Source of the DNA: Gammaproteobacteria bacterium
GTDB taxonomy: Bacteria; Pseudomonadota; Gammaproteobacteria; Nitrococcales; Nitrococcaceae
Direction of reading: 5' to 3'
Length of the DNA: 48,213 nt
Assembly (NCBI GenBank): GCA_030433275.1
Contig: JAUILK010000027.1
Coordinates: 1-48,213 of the forward strand
Shown: piece by piece, positions 19,116 through 30,034 of the stretch
Position numbering within the stretch: position 1 is the first letter of the stretch
Layout of the letters: every line of letters starts with the position of its first letter
Translations under genes and position numbers: made by a program
Notes under the pieces: generated by a model
Database searches by the model: none
Told to the model about the DNA's origin: nothing
The model's input: only the letters and a program-made list of their open reading frames with translations

Positions 19116-19320
19116 AACAGTGCGTGGTGCGGCTTCGCCAAGGATTTGACGGCGGCTATGCATCGCTCTAGGTGAAACCGGCTATGGACGAAACCCTAAT
19201 AACGTCATAGAGGGCGAGGCCAGAATAATACTCCTGCTGAGGCGGATGCCCCAGGATGCAGTGGCCGGCATGCGCGCTGGTGTTGCCTTTGTTCCGGACA
19301 AACCGCTTTTGCCGCTCATG

Positions 19321-19326
19321 TATAAT
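19321..19326 (+). promoter_or_regulatory. Possible -10 box for ftsK
   Basis: A perfect TATAAT on the ftsK strand, 117 bases before the chosen start, in the intergenic region divergent from the DUF482 gene. No good -35 hexamer lies 16-18 bases upstream, so this is only a candidate. Confidence 0.3.
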
Positions 19327-19437
19327 CCTTTTCGACCGCGTGTACCAGTGGAAAGGGTTGCCTCGTTGCATATGCCCTATTATTTATAGCAAGTTAGAAT
19401 GTGTTTTTAAGTGCAATTCTTAGCCAGGACGGCCGCC

Positions 19438-21777
19438 ATGGTGTCAAAGCAGGAGTCCAAAAATCCACCGTATCATTTCGCTCAGCAAATCGGCCACGGC
19501 TTGCGGGAGGCTGCGCTGCTTGTTCTGCTTGCCGTCGCCGGTTTTCTGCTGTTGGCGTTGGTGAGTTATGACCCGGCCGATCCGGGTTGGAGTTACAGCG
19601 CGGCCACCCGGACCATCTATAATCGCGGCGGTGTGGTGGGCGCCTATTTTGCAGATTTCACGCTTTACCTGCTCGGTTATCTGGCCTATCTCATACCGGT
19701 GCTGATCGCGTTGCTCGCTTGGCTGATCTACCGTTGGCAGAGGGAAAACGGTCATATCCGCTGGGACGTTTTTGCGTTGCGTGTAGTCGGATTCATGATC
19801 ACCGTGGTTTCGGGAGCGGTGCTGGCGAGCCTGCATTTCACGCCACTGCCGGCAACGTTGCCGCTGAGCTCGGGGGGGATTCTCGGTAACCTGGTCGGCG
19901 ATTGGTTGGAAGCCAATTTCAGTTTCGTTGGTGCGACTCTGTTGGCTTTGGCGGTGTTTCTCGCCGGGATGACCGTGTTCAGCGGATTGTCCTGGATTCA
20001 ACTAATGGACTTCACCGGGCGGCTGGCGTTGCGCTTGGTACAGCGCGCCGCATTGGCTGTGGGGCGTTACCGTAATACCAAAGCGGAACAACTGCCCGTC
20101 CTGCGGCCGGCCGTCGCCATATCGGGGCGACCGGCTCGTAAGGCGGGCAAATTTGGCAGGGAACGTCAGGCACCACGTATTGAACCGGTGCTTGAGCCGT
20201 CCAGGCAGGCGGTCCGTAGCCGCCGGGAGCGGCAGATGCCGCTATTCGAGGAGGCGCAGCCTGGCAGTTTGCCACCGATCGACCTCCTCGATTCTTCGAG
20301 AGAGCAGCCGCCAGGCTACAGCCGTGAGGTGCTCGAATCGATGTCCCGGCGGGTCGAGCACAAATTGCGTGATTTCGGGGTGGAAGTGAGTGTTGTCGCC
20401 GTGCAGCCGGGGCCGGTCATCACGCGCTTCGAGCTGCAGCCGGCGCCGGGCGTAAAGGTAAGCCAGATATCGAACTTGGCCAAGGATCTGGCGCGGGCGT
20501 TATCGGTGACCAGCGTTCGGGTCGTCGAGGTAATTCCTGGTAAGTCGGTGGTCGGGATGGAGATTCCGAATGAGCACCGGCAACTGATCACGCTGGCCGA
20601 AGTCATCGAGCCTGCTCTCAAAGAGTCCCCGGCCGCGCCGTTGAGCCTTGCTATAGGCAAGGACATCAGTGGTCACCCAGTGCTCGTAGATTTGGCCAAA
20701 ATGCCGCATTTACTTGTGGCAGGGACGACTGGTTCCGGTAAATCGGTTGGCGTCAATACGATGATTCTGAGTTTGCTCTACCGCAACCGCCCCGAGGCTG
20801 TGCGGCTGATTATGATCGATCCGAAGATGCTGGAACTCTCTATTTACGATGGAATACCGCATCTGCTTGCACCGGTGGTCACGGACATGAAAGAGGCCGC
20901 CAATGCGTTGCGTTGGTGTGTGGCCGAGATGGAGCGGCGTTATCGTTTGATGGCCACGCTTGGCGTACGCAACGTGACCGGCTGCAACCGCAAAATCCGC
21001 GAGGCCATCGAGCACGGCGAGCCCATCCGCGATCCGTTGTGGTCTCCAGCGGAGCCGCTCGTGGTGGGTGAGCCCGTCGAGCATACGGAGCCGCCCCTGC
21101 TCGAGCCAATGCCTTACATTGTCGTGTTGGTAGACGAATTCGCCGATATGATGATGATGGTCGGTAAAAAAGTGGAGGAACTTATCGCGCGGTTGGCGCA
21201 AAAGGCACGTGCTGCCGGGATTCACCTCATATTGGCTACGCAAAGGCCGTCTGTGGATGTGATTACTGGTCTGATCAAAGCCAACATCCCTACTCGGATG
21301 GCCTTCCAGGTCTCATCCAAGGTCGATTCGCGTACTATTTTAGATCAGATGGGTGCCGAGGCACTATTGGGCCACGGTGATATGCTCTATCTCGGTCCCA
21401 GCAGCCGCGGGATTCCGGAGCGTGTGCACGGCGCCTTCGCTTCGGACGCCGAGGTGCACCGAGTCGTGGAGTATCTCAAATGCACCGGCGAGCCCGAGTA
21501 CATCGACGCGATTTTGGAAGAGCCGGGCGCTTTGGCGCCTGCGATTCCCGGTCTCGCCTCGCCAAGCGATGAGGGCGAGGGTGATCCGCTCTACGATCAA
21601 GCCGTACGGGTGGTTACGGAGACCCGCCGGGCTTCGATCTCCGGGGTGCAACGTCGTCTCAAGATCGGTTACAACCGAGCGGCTCGATTGGTCGAGGAAA
21701 TGGAGTCGGCGGGCATCGTTGGGCCCTTGCAGTCAAACGGTGCGCGCGAAATATTAGCCCCGCCACCGCCCGAGTAA
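19438..21777 (+). CDS. ftsK: DNA translocase FtsK
   Basis: A 779-residue FtsK, the septal motor that moves chromosome termini and activates XerCD recombination at dif. The N-terminal quarter holds four hydrophobic spans (about residues 20-185) anchoring it at the septum. A short basic linker follows, much shorter than the 600-residue linker of E. coli and similar to Pseudomonas-type FtsK. The motor has Walker A GTTGSGKS near 429-436 and Walker [11 protein letters not shown]. The C-terminal gamma winged helix ([20 protein letters not shown]) reads KOPS sites. ATG 19438 is preferred; a GTG at 19411 would add 9 residues. It starts the ftsK-lolA-rarA-serS block. Confidence 0.97.
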   Translation: MVSKQESKNPPYHFAQQIGHGLREAALLVLLAVAGFLLLALVSYDPADPGWSYSAATRTIYNRGGVVGAYFADFTLYLLGYLAYLIPVLIALLAWLIYRWQRENGHIRWDVFALRVVGFMITVVSGAVLASLHFTPLPATLPLSSGGILGNLVGDWLEANFSFVGATLLALAVFLAGMTVFSGLSWIQLMDFTGRLALRLVQRAALAVGRYRNTKAEQLPVLRPAVAISGRPARKAGKFGRERQAPRIEPVLEPSRQAVRSRRERQMPLFEEAQPGSLPPIDLLDSSREQPPGYSREVLESMSRRVEHKLRDFGVEVSVVAVQPGPVITRFELQPAPGVKVSQISNLAKDLARALSVTSVRVVEVIPGKSVVGMEIPNEHRQLITLAEVIEPALKESPAAPLSLAIGKDISGHPVLVDLAKMPHLLVAGTTGSGKSVGVNTMILSLLYRNRPEAVRLIMIDPKMLELSIYDGIPHLLAPVVTDMKEAANALRWCVAEMERRYRLMATLGVRNVTGCNRKIREAIEHGEPIRDPLWSPAEPLVVGEPVEHTEPPLLEPMPYIVVLVDEFADMMMMVGKKVEELIARLAQKARAAGIHLILATQRPSVDVITGLIKANIPTRMAFQVSSKVDSRTILDQMGAEALLGHGDMLYLGPSSRGIPERVHGAFASDAEVHRVVEYLKCTGEPEYIDAILEEPGALAPAIPGLASPSDEGEGDPLYDQAVRVVTETRRASISGVQRRLKIGYNRAARLVEEMESAGIVGPLQSNGAREILAPPPPE

Positions 21778-21850
21778 GCTCGTGTAAACTTAGGCCTCTG
21801 ACGTTCGGGGGTCGTCCACAAAAGATCCCATACGGTATCTGGAGGTCTGT

Positions 21851-22489
21851 GTGCGTATCCAGCAGGTTATTCCGCTATTACTCCTCCTCGTATTGCCGTG
21901 GGAATTTGCCCGTGCAATGGATGCCATACGGGCACTGCAGCGATATTACGATTCCGTGCACACGCTGACGGGCCGCTTCGTCCAGGAAACCCGGGCTGAA
22001 GACGGGAGCCCAATCGATGCCTCCTCTGGTGCGTTTGCTCTGGCCCGGCCGAACCGTTTCGATTGGCTTTATGAGAAACCCTATCGGCAGAGGATAGTCG
22101 CCGATGGCGAGCGGTTATGGGTTTATGATGTAGAATTACGGCAGGTCACGGCCCGCTCGCTCGACGAGGTTCTGGGTGTAGGGCCGGCGTTGTTGCTCAG
22201 TGGCCGTTTCTCGGATCTGCAGCGGAGTTTCGAGCTAAAGGATCTCGGCGCCGGCTGGATTCGTTTGCGACCCAAGACCGGGCAGTGGGATTTTCAGCGG
22301 TTACGGTTACATATGGCGCAAGGTGTGCCGGATGTCATCGAACTCGACAACGGACTTGACCAGAAAACGCGGCTAGGGCTGCGTGATTTGCAAAGTAATC
22401 CGCGGCTTGACCTGCAGCGTTTTCAGTTCACCCCGCCGGCAGGAGTGGACGTTCTTGGCCCAGGCCAAGAGGCCGAAACGGCGCCATGA
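21851..22489 (+). CDS. lolA: Outer-membrane lipoprotein carrier protein LolA
   Basis: A 212-residue periplasmic chaperone that ferries lipoproteins from LolCDE to LolB. The signal peptide is visible: MRIQQ, a run of leucines, and a likely cleavage after FARA (about residue 22). Mature protein features include LTGRFVQ, the conserved FxWxxxxP-type segment RFDWLYEKPYRQ, and the C-terminal QFTPPAGVDV. The start is GTG, supported by GGAGG 5 bases upstream. Its stop overlaps the rarA start by four bases (22486-22489), so the two are coupled. Confidence 0.96.
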   Translation: MRIQQVIPLLLLLVLPWEFARAMDAIRALQRYYDSVHTLTGRFVQETRAEDGSPIDASSGAFALARPNRFDWLYEKPYRQRIVADGERLWVYDVELRQVTARSLDEVLGVGPALLLSGRFSDLQRSFELKDLGAGWIRLRPKTGQWDFQRLRLHMAQGVPDVIELDNGLDQKTRLGLRDLQSNPRLDLQRFQFTPPAGVDVLGPGQEAETAP

Positions 22490-23793
22490 TCGACTGGACA
22501 AGACCGCTGGCGGATCGCATGCGGCCGCGGCTACTAACGGAGTTTGCGGGACAATCGCACTTGTTGGACGCCGGTAAGCCTTTGCGTGAGGTCATCGAGG
22601 CGGGGCGGCCGCATTCCATGCTGTTCTGGGGGCCACCCGGAACCGGTAAGACCACTTTGGCGCGGCTTATCGCCGAGGCCACCGAGGCCGAGTTTCTGGC
22701 TTTGTCGGCGGTTTTGGCGGGAGTCAAGGAGATTCGCCAGGCGAGCGCCACTGGGCAAGCGAATCGGGCGCGCGGGCGCCGGACGATCCTGTTCGTGGAT
22801 GAGGCCCATCGTTTCAATAAAGCGCAGCAGGATGCTTTCCTACCCTTCATAGAAGACGGCACGGTCGTATTTATCGGCGCCACCACCGAGAACCCGTCCT
22901 TCGAGCTCAACAATGCGTTGCTCTCGCGGCTACGCACCTATGTGCTGCGGCCGCTGGATGAGGTGGCTCTGGGCCGGATTATCGACTGTGCACTGGAGGA
23001 CAGCGAGCGCGGTCTTGGCAGCAAGCAGCTTGCGCTCAGCGAGCAAGCCCGATCGCTGCTGATCCAAGCGGCAGACGGCGATGCGCGAACCGTGCTCAGC
23101 CTGCTTGAAGTGGCGGCAGATCTAAGCCCTGAACAGGCACTGCTCGACATCGATTTGATTAGTGCGGCGGCCGCCGGCGGCCGGGCTCGTTTCGACAAGC
23201 GTGGCGAGGCGTTTTATGATGAAATTTCAGCTTTGCACAAAGCCGTTCGAGGTTCGGCGCCCGATGCGGCCCTGTATTGGTTGTGCCGTATGCTCGCTGG
23301 GGGATGCGATCCGCTCTATCTGGCTCGCCGGTTGTTGCGGATGGCCTCGGAGGATATCGGCAATGCCGATCCGCGGGGGCTGCAACTCGCGCTGAACGCC
23401 TGGGAAACTCAGGAACGGTTGGGCAGCCCGGAAGGGGAGCTGGCGATTGCCCAGGCAGTCGTTTATCTCGCCAGCGTGCCCAAGAGTGATGCGGTTTATC
23501 GCGCCTATCGACTCGCCATGGAGGATGCCCGTACTCGTGGGAGTCTGGAAGTGCCGTTGGTGCTGCGCAATGCGCCGACGCCGCTGTTGCGGGAGCTCGG
23601 GTACGGGCATGGTTACCGCTATGCGCATGATGAGCCGGAGGGCTATGCCGCAGGGGCCGAATATTTTCCTGCGGAGCTGGCCGGCACACGCTATTACCAG
23701 CCCACCGAGCGCGGGTTGGAGCGTCAGATTGGTGAGCGCCTGCGCCGGCTACGCGAGCTCGATCGCACAACCCGTGCGAAGGACGGCGACTGA
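22486..23793 (+). CDS. rarA: Replication-associated recombination protein A (RarA/MgsA)
   Basis: A 435-residue AAA+ ATPase related to Holliday-junction and clamp-loader ATPases, which acts at stalled replication forks and binds single-strand DNA-binding protein. Walker A GPPGTGKTT is at residues 49-57 and Walker B with DEAHRF near 105. Sensor 1 GATTENPSF and sensor 2 are present, and the tetramerisation domain makes up the C-terminal half (YWLCRMLAGGCDPLYLARRL). Length is normal. Between lolA and serS it has the same position as in E. coli. Confidence 0.97.
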   Translation: MIDWTRPLADRMRPRLLTEFAGQSHLLDAGKPLREVIEAGRPHSMLFWGPPGTGKTTLARLIAEATEAEFLALSAVLAGVKEIRQASATGQANRARGRRTILFVDEAHRFNKAQQDAFLPFIEDGTVVFIGATTENPSFELNNALLSRLRTYVLRPLDEVALGRIIDCALEDSERGLGSKQLALSEQARSLLIQAADGDARTVLSLLEVAADLSPEQALLDIDLISAAAAGGRARFDKRGEAFYDEISALHKAVRGSAPDAALYWLCRMLAGGCDPLYLARRLLRMASEDIGNADPRGLQLALNAWETQERLGSPEGELAIAQAVVYLASVPKSDAVYRAYRLAMEDARTRGSLEVPLVLRNAPTPLLRELGYGHGYRYAHDEPEGYAAGAEYFPAELAGTRYYQPTERGLERQIGERLRRLRELDRTTRAKDGD

Positions 23794-23851
23794 CCATGGG
23801 CAGTCCGTGGTGAGGAACCGACCAGGATAATCGAGTATTCCCTGAAGGTAA

Positions 23852-25186
<1,335 letters not shown>

Positions 25187-25230
25187 CCGAGCCCGAATGG
25201 TCGCTTGAAGGCCAGGTTTGTGCCATGCCG

Positions 25231-26244
<1,014 letters not shown>

Positions 26245-26320
26245 CTATAAATAAAAAAATATCCTTTTTGTAAATAGAGCGGTGCTCACTGTTAGTTTTG
26301 CTTGATGGAGTATTTTTACC

Positions 26321-27379
26321 ATGAGTTATCAAAGCATGCGCCAAACTCGACCGGCAACCCCGGCCCGAGGAGGCATGGTAGAACCCTCGGATGAGGCAGA
26401 ATCTGCTGACTCGGTTAGCCGCCGGGAGGACGGGCGAGTGCCAAAACGCACGCAGCTGGGTCACATGCCGGTCGGTACCGAGCGGGCAGTGAGAAGCCGG
26501 GAGGCGGCATTGTATGCCCGCAAGGCGGCGGTGCAACAGTTGGGCACGGAACGGGGCGGGCGCGACGGAGAACCTGGCCGACGTCGCGGGCCGCCGCGCG
26601 CCGGTGAGGCACTCGGGGAAGTCTATTTGATCGGCGGCGGACCCGGCGATCCGGATCTACTTACCTTACGGGCATTGCGCCTGCTACGTCGCGCCGATGT
26701 CGTCCTCTACGATCGGTTGGTAGCCCCTGCTATTGTCAAGATGGCGCGAATCGACGCCGAGCGGGTTTATGTGGGTAAGCGCCGCGATCAACACCCCGTC
26801 CCCCAGAAAGAGATCAGTGCCATGCTGGTGCGGCTTGCCCGGCAGGGCAAGCGCGTTGCCCGTCTGAAGGGCGGGGATCCTTTCGTTTTTGGCCGCGGCG
26901 GTGAGGAGGTCGACTCGCTGACGGCCGAGGGCATTCCGTTCCAGGTCGTCCCAGGTATCACGGCCGCCAATGGCTGCGCCGCCTATGCCGGTATTCCCCT
27001 GACTCATCGAGAATATGCCCAATCCTGTGTGTTCGTCACTGGTCATCGCAAGGCCAACGGCGAGTTGACGGTGGATTTCGACTCCCTCGTGCGGCCAGGG
27101 CAGACCGTGGTGTTTTATATGGGGCTAACCGGTTTGGCCCAGCTTGTGACGGGCCTGATTGGCCATGGTATGCGCGCGGATATGCCGGCCGCTTTGATAC
27201 AGCAAGGCACGACGGATCGCCAGCGCGTGTTGGTCGCCCCTTTGTCTGAGTTGCCTCAGCAAGCCGTGGAGCAGGTGATGCTGCCGCCGACATTGATAAT
27301 CGTCGGCGAGGTGGTGCGGTTGCGCGAGCGTCTCGCTTGGTTCAGGTCGGCCGCTGAAGCCGATAAAACGCCCGGCTGA
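26321..27379 (+). CDS. cobA: Uroporphyrinogen-III C-methyltransferase with N-terminal extension
   Basis: The catalytic domain (residues about 100-345) is a complete SAM-dependent SUMT that converts uroporphyrinogen III to precorrin-2 on the way to siroheme or cobalamin. [15 protein letters not shown] (101-115), [16 protein letters not shown] and [19 protein letters not shown] are visible. It lacks the dehydrogenase/ferrochelatase half of E. coli CysG. Instead the first ~100 residues are a low-complexity Arg-, Glu- and Gly-rich extension that matches nothing I know. ATG 26321 is preceded by GGAG, so the extension is probably translated; an internal start nearer residue 95 cannot be excluded. 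It faces cysB. Confidence 0.93.
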   Translation: MSYQSMRQTRPATPARGGMVEPSDEAESADSVSRREDGRVPKRTQLGHMPVGTERAVRSREAALYARKAAVQQLGTERGGRDGEPGRRRGPPRAGEALGEVYLIGGGPGDPDLLTLRALRLLRRADVVLYDRLVAPAIVKMARIDAERVYVGKRRDQHPVPQKEISAMLVRLARQGKRVARLKGGDPFVFGRGGEEVDSLTAEGIPFQVVPGITAANGCAAYAGIPLTHREYAQSCVFVTGHRKANGELTVDFDSLVRPGQTVVFYMGLTGLAQLVTGLIGHGMRADMPAALIQQGTTDRQRVLVAPLSELPQQAVEQVMLPPTLIIVGEVVRLRERLAWFRSAAEADKTPG

Positions 27380-27453
27380 GGGTGGGTGCCGGTTCGGCTG
27401 TCGTTGGCTCCGCCCCAACGGGGCTTGCCAATTTAAAGATTGCGTTAACTTTC

Positions 27454-27487
27454 GAGGAGCCCCGCGGACTTTGCCTGGGGGCTCCTC
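27454..27487. terminator. Hairpin between convergent genes, likely bidirectional terminator
   Basis: GAGGAGCCCC (27454-27463) and GGGGCTCCTC (27478-27487) form a perfect 10-base GC-rich stem with a 14-base loop. It lies between the ends of the rightward methyltransferase gene and the leftward Bax-inhibitor gene. Neither side has a proper T run, so its efficiency as an intrinsic terminator is uncertain. Confidence 0.55.
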
Positions 27488-27510
27488 CGATTGTGCTATG
27501 GCTGTACTGC

Positions 27511-28197
27511 TTAGCGCTCTCCGGCAAATGCGGCCAGCAAATGCAGCAGGCTGGTGAAAAGGTTGAATAAAGCTACGTAGAGTCCGACGGTGGCCATAAT
27601 GTAGTTGGTTTCGCCGCCATGGACCATCTCGCTGGTCTGATAGAGTATGAAACCGGCCATTAATACGATGGCGGCTGCGCTCACCGCTAAGGCCAGGCCG
27701 GAAATATGGAAGACAATGGCGCCGATGCTGGCAAGGAACATGACGATGATTCCTGCTAGCACGAAGCCGCGTATAAAGCTGAAGTCCCTGCGGGTGGTCA
27801 GCGCATAGGCGGACAGAGTGAGGAAGATTGCGCCCGCGCCGCCCAAAGCCATCATCACCAACTCGGTGCCGTTGGCGAGCGTGCTGATGTAGAAGTTCAG
27901 CATTGGGCCGAGGGTATAACCCATGAATCCCGTGAGCGCGAATACAGCTAATATTCCCCAGGCGCTGTTACGTAGGGCGCTGGTGAGAAAGAGCAACCCG
28001 AAATAACCGCCCAACACCATCAACCAGTGCATTGGTGGGGCATTGGTTGCCATTGCGATACCTGCTGTAGCGGCGCTGAACAGCAGCGTCAGTGACAGCA
28101 GGGCGTAGGTATTGCGGATGACGCGATTGGCCCCAAGCACTCCTTCGAGATGGGTTGTGCCTTTCCCAAGCGCAATGTCACGCGCACGATCTACCAT
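27511..28197 (-). CDS. Bax inhibitor-1/YccA family inner membrane protein
   Basis: A 228-residue integral membrane protein with seven hydrophobic segments between about residues 25 and 225, as in the BI-1 superfamily (E. coli YccA and YbhL). Family markers include NTYALLSLTLLFSA at the first span, GFMGYTLGP in the middle and the C-terminal acidic pore motif region ILYQTSEMVHGGETNYI. BI-1 proteins act as pH-sensitive calcium leak channels in studied members, and YccA inhibits the FtsH protease in E. coli. Which applies here is not known. It is a single leftward gene, divergent from the 5'-nucleotidase gene. Confidence 0.93.
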   Translation of the reverse strand: MVDRARDIALGKGTTHLEGVLGANRVIRNTYALLSLTLLFSAATAGIAMATNAPPMHWLMVLGGYFGLLFLTSALRNSAWGILAVFALTGFMGYTLGPMLNFYISTLANGTELVMMALGGAGAIFLTLSAYALTTRRDFSFIRGFVLAGIIVMFLASIGAIVFHISGLALAVSAAAIVLMAGFILYQTSEMVHGGETNYIMATVGLYVALFNLFTSLLHLLAAFAGER

Positions 28198-28388
28198 AGC
28201 GTTATTAACCTCACATGAAAGAGATATTTGAAATCTGCCATTTTTAAGGCCCCATTGTCCAGTCCTGCTCCCGCCGTCGGTCCCGAGTAACGTATTAAGC
28301 GTGCATGCATGGCCTGTGCGATTGCTGAATGTAATGATAGGCTACCCTTGCGAGCAAGCCGTCGGCGCTCCGAACAGGATGGTAAAGT

Positions 28389-29312
28389 ATGCCTGTGACA
28401 TTCGATGGCAAGCTGGTCGTTGGGATCTCCTCTCGGGCCCTGTTCGATATGAGTGAGGGCCACAAAATATTCGAGACCGAGGGCATCGACGCTTACTGTC
28501 GCTATCAAATCGAGCACGAGGAGAAGCTGCTCGAGCCAGGAGTGGCTTATGAGTTGGTTCGCAAGCTCCTGGCGCTGAACCGTGACACCGAACGCACCCG
28601 GGTCGAGGTGATTTTGCTGTCGCGCAACAGTGCCGATACGGGGCTGCGCGTGTTCAATTCCATCGAGCACTATGGTTTGTCTATTACGCGGGCGGCTTTC
28701 ACCAACGGAGCAAGCCCGTGGCGCTATGTCCCGGCGTTTTGCGCGCATCTATTTCTATCCGCCGATCCGAGCGACGTTGTGGCGGCGCTCGATCGAGGCT
28801 ATCCTGCCGCCACGATTTTGCCACGTCTGACCGACGCGACGGCCTCCACCCAGACCGGCGTTGACGAGCAGCTACGAATCGCATTCGATGGTGATGCCGT
28901 GCTGTTCGCAGACGTGGCCGAACGAGTATTTCGCCAAGGCGGACTGGAGGAGTTCTCGAGCAGCGAGCGCCAGCACGCTCGGGAGCCGTTACCGGGCGGG
29001 CCGTTCAAAAGTTTCCTCGCCGCGTTGCACAGCCTCCAGGCGGAATATTCAGCGGAAGCCTGTCCGATTCGTACTGCGCTGGTGACCGCGCGCGGCGCGC
29101 CGGCTCATGAGCGGGTGATTCGAACGCTACGCAGCTGGGAGATTCGGATCGACGAGGCGCTGTTCCTCGGCGGGTTGTCTAAGGGAGAATTTTTGCAGGC
29201 CTTCGGTGCCGATATATTTTTTGATGATCAGCACGGACACTGCGAGTCCACTCGGCGCCATGTCGCCACCGGCCATGTGCCGCATGGAATCGCTAACGAG
29301 GCATCGAGTTGA
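28389..29312 (+). CDS. Cytosolic 5'-nucleotidase (cN-I-like family)
   Basis: A 307-residue protein of the 5'-nucleotidase family that also contains animal cytosolic nucleotidase I. Members hydrolyse nucleoside monophosphates such as AMP. Recognisable stretches are LVVGISSRALFDMSEGHKIF at the start, EVILLSRNSADTGLRVF, and near residues 95-110 ITRAAFTNGASPWRYV. The HAD-type acidic pair near the C-terminus is in FFDDQHGHC. No signal peptide is seen, in agreement with a cytosolic enzyme. A good Shine-Dalgarno, AGGA, precedes the ATG by about 8 bases. The neighbour 130 bases downstream is a phosphoesterase. Confidence 0.9.
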   Translation: MPVTFDGKLVVGISSRALFDMSEGHKIFETEGIDAYCRYQIEHEEKLLEPGVAYELVRKLLALNRDTERTRVEVILLSRNSADTGLRVFNSIEHYGLSITRAAFTNGASPWRYVPAFCAHLFLSADPSDVVAALDRGYPAATILPRLTDATASTQTGVDEQLRIAFDGDAVLFADVAERVFRQGGLEEFSSSERQHAREPLPGGPFKSFLAALHSLQAEYSAEACPIRTALVTARGAPAHERVIRTLRSWEIRIDEALFLGGLSKGEFLQAFGADIFFDDQHGHCESTRRHVATGHVPHGIANEASS

Positions 29313-29441
29313 GTCGGTTGGTATCTTGCGGGAATCCAGAAAAACGTTTAGCTTGTCGAGCGCTTTGGGTTCGGCTCCAGAGTCGAATCATACGGTGCTC
29401 TATATTGTTTAAAGACCATTGGATCATGCGTTGGACCTTTC

Positions 29442-30017
29442 ATGCGGGTTGCCGTACTTGCTGATACTCACGGTTTCCTCGATCCCCGTATTCGGGATCG
29501 CGTGAGTCAATGTGATGTGGCGATTCACGCCGGCGATATCGGGGGCGCCGACGTATTGCTCGCAATGCAGCCCCGGGAAGAGGTCGTTGCGATCCGTGGC
29601 AATAATGATACTCCGGAGAAATGGCCTGCAGCCGAGCATCAGTTGCTCGCAACCCTTCCACGCGAGGCGAGCGTCGAACTGCCGGGTGGGCTTTTGATCG
29701 TCGTGCATGGCGATGCGCCCGAGGCTCTACGGCAACGACACAGCCGCTATCGACGCTGCTACGCTCATGCCTATGCGGTGGTGTATGGTCATAGTCACCG
29801 CCTGCTTACCGATCTCGAGGAACGGCCCTGGATTCTAAATCCCGGGGCGGCGGGGCGTACACGCACTCATGGGGGGCCGTCGTGTTTGTTTATCGAGTGC
29901 GATCCCCAGGGCTGGCGGGTTGAAACGCTGCGCTTGGAGCCGCGCAAATATCCTTCGATTCGCGGTGTTTCCCGTCGCGCCACGAATGCATCCCCTTCGC
30001 CCAGGGAGAGGAACTGA
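29442..30017 (+). CDS. Metallophosphoesterase, YfcE/MJ0936 type
   Basis: A 191-residue calcineurin-like phosphoesterase, related to the phosphodiesterases YfcE and MJ0936. The five metal-binding blocks are in order: DTH (residues 8-10), GD in HAGDIGG, GNND, HGD and GHSH. The C-terminus (about residues 160-191) is basic and not conserved. The natural substrate is unknown; characterised relatives cleave artificial phosphodiesters or cyclic nucleotides. It precedes hrpA by 17 bases on the same strand, so the two are probably co-transcribed. Confidence 0.92.
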   Translation: MRVAVLADTHGFLDPRIRDRVSQCDVAIHAGDIGGADVLLAMQPREEVVAIRGNNDTPEKWPAAEHQLLATLPREASVELPGGLLIVVHGDAPEALRQRHSRYRRCYAHAYAVVYGHSHRLLTDLEERPWILNPGAAGRTRTHGGPSCLFIECDPQGWRVETLRLEPRKYPSIRGVSRRATNASPSPRERN

Positions 30018-30034
30018 CGGATTCGCCTGAGCGC

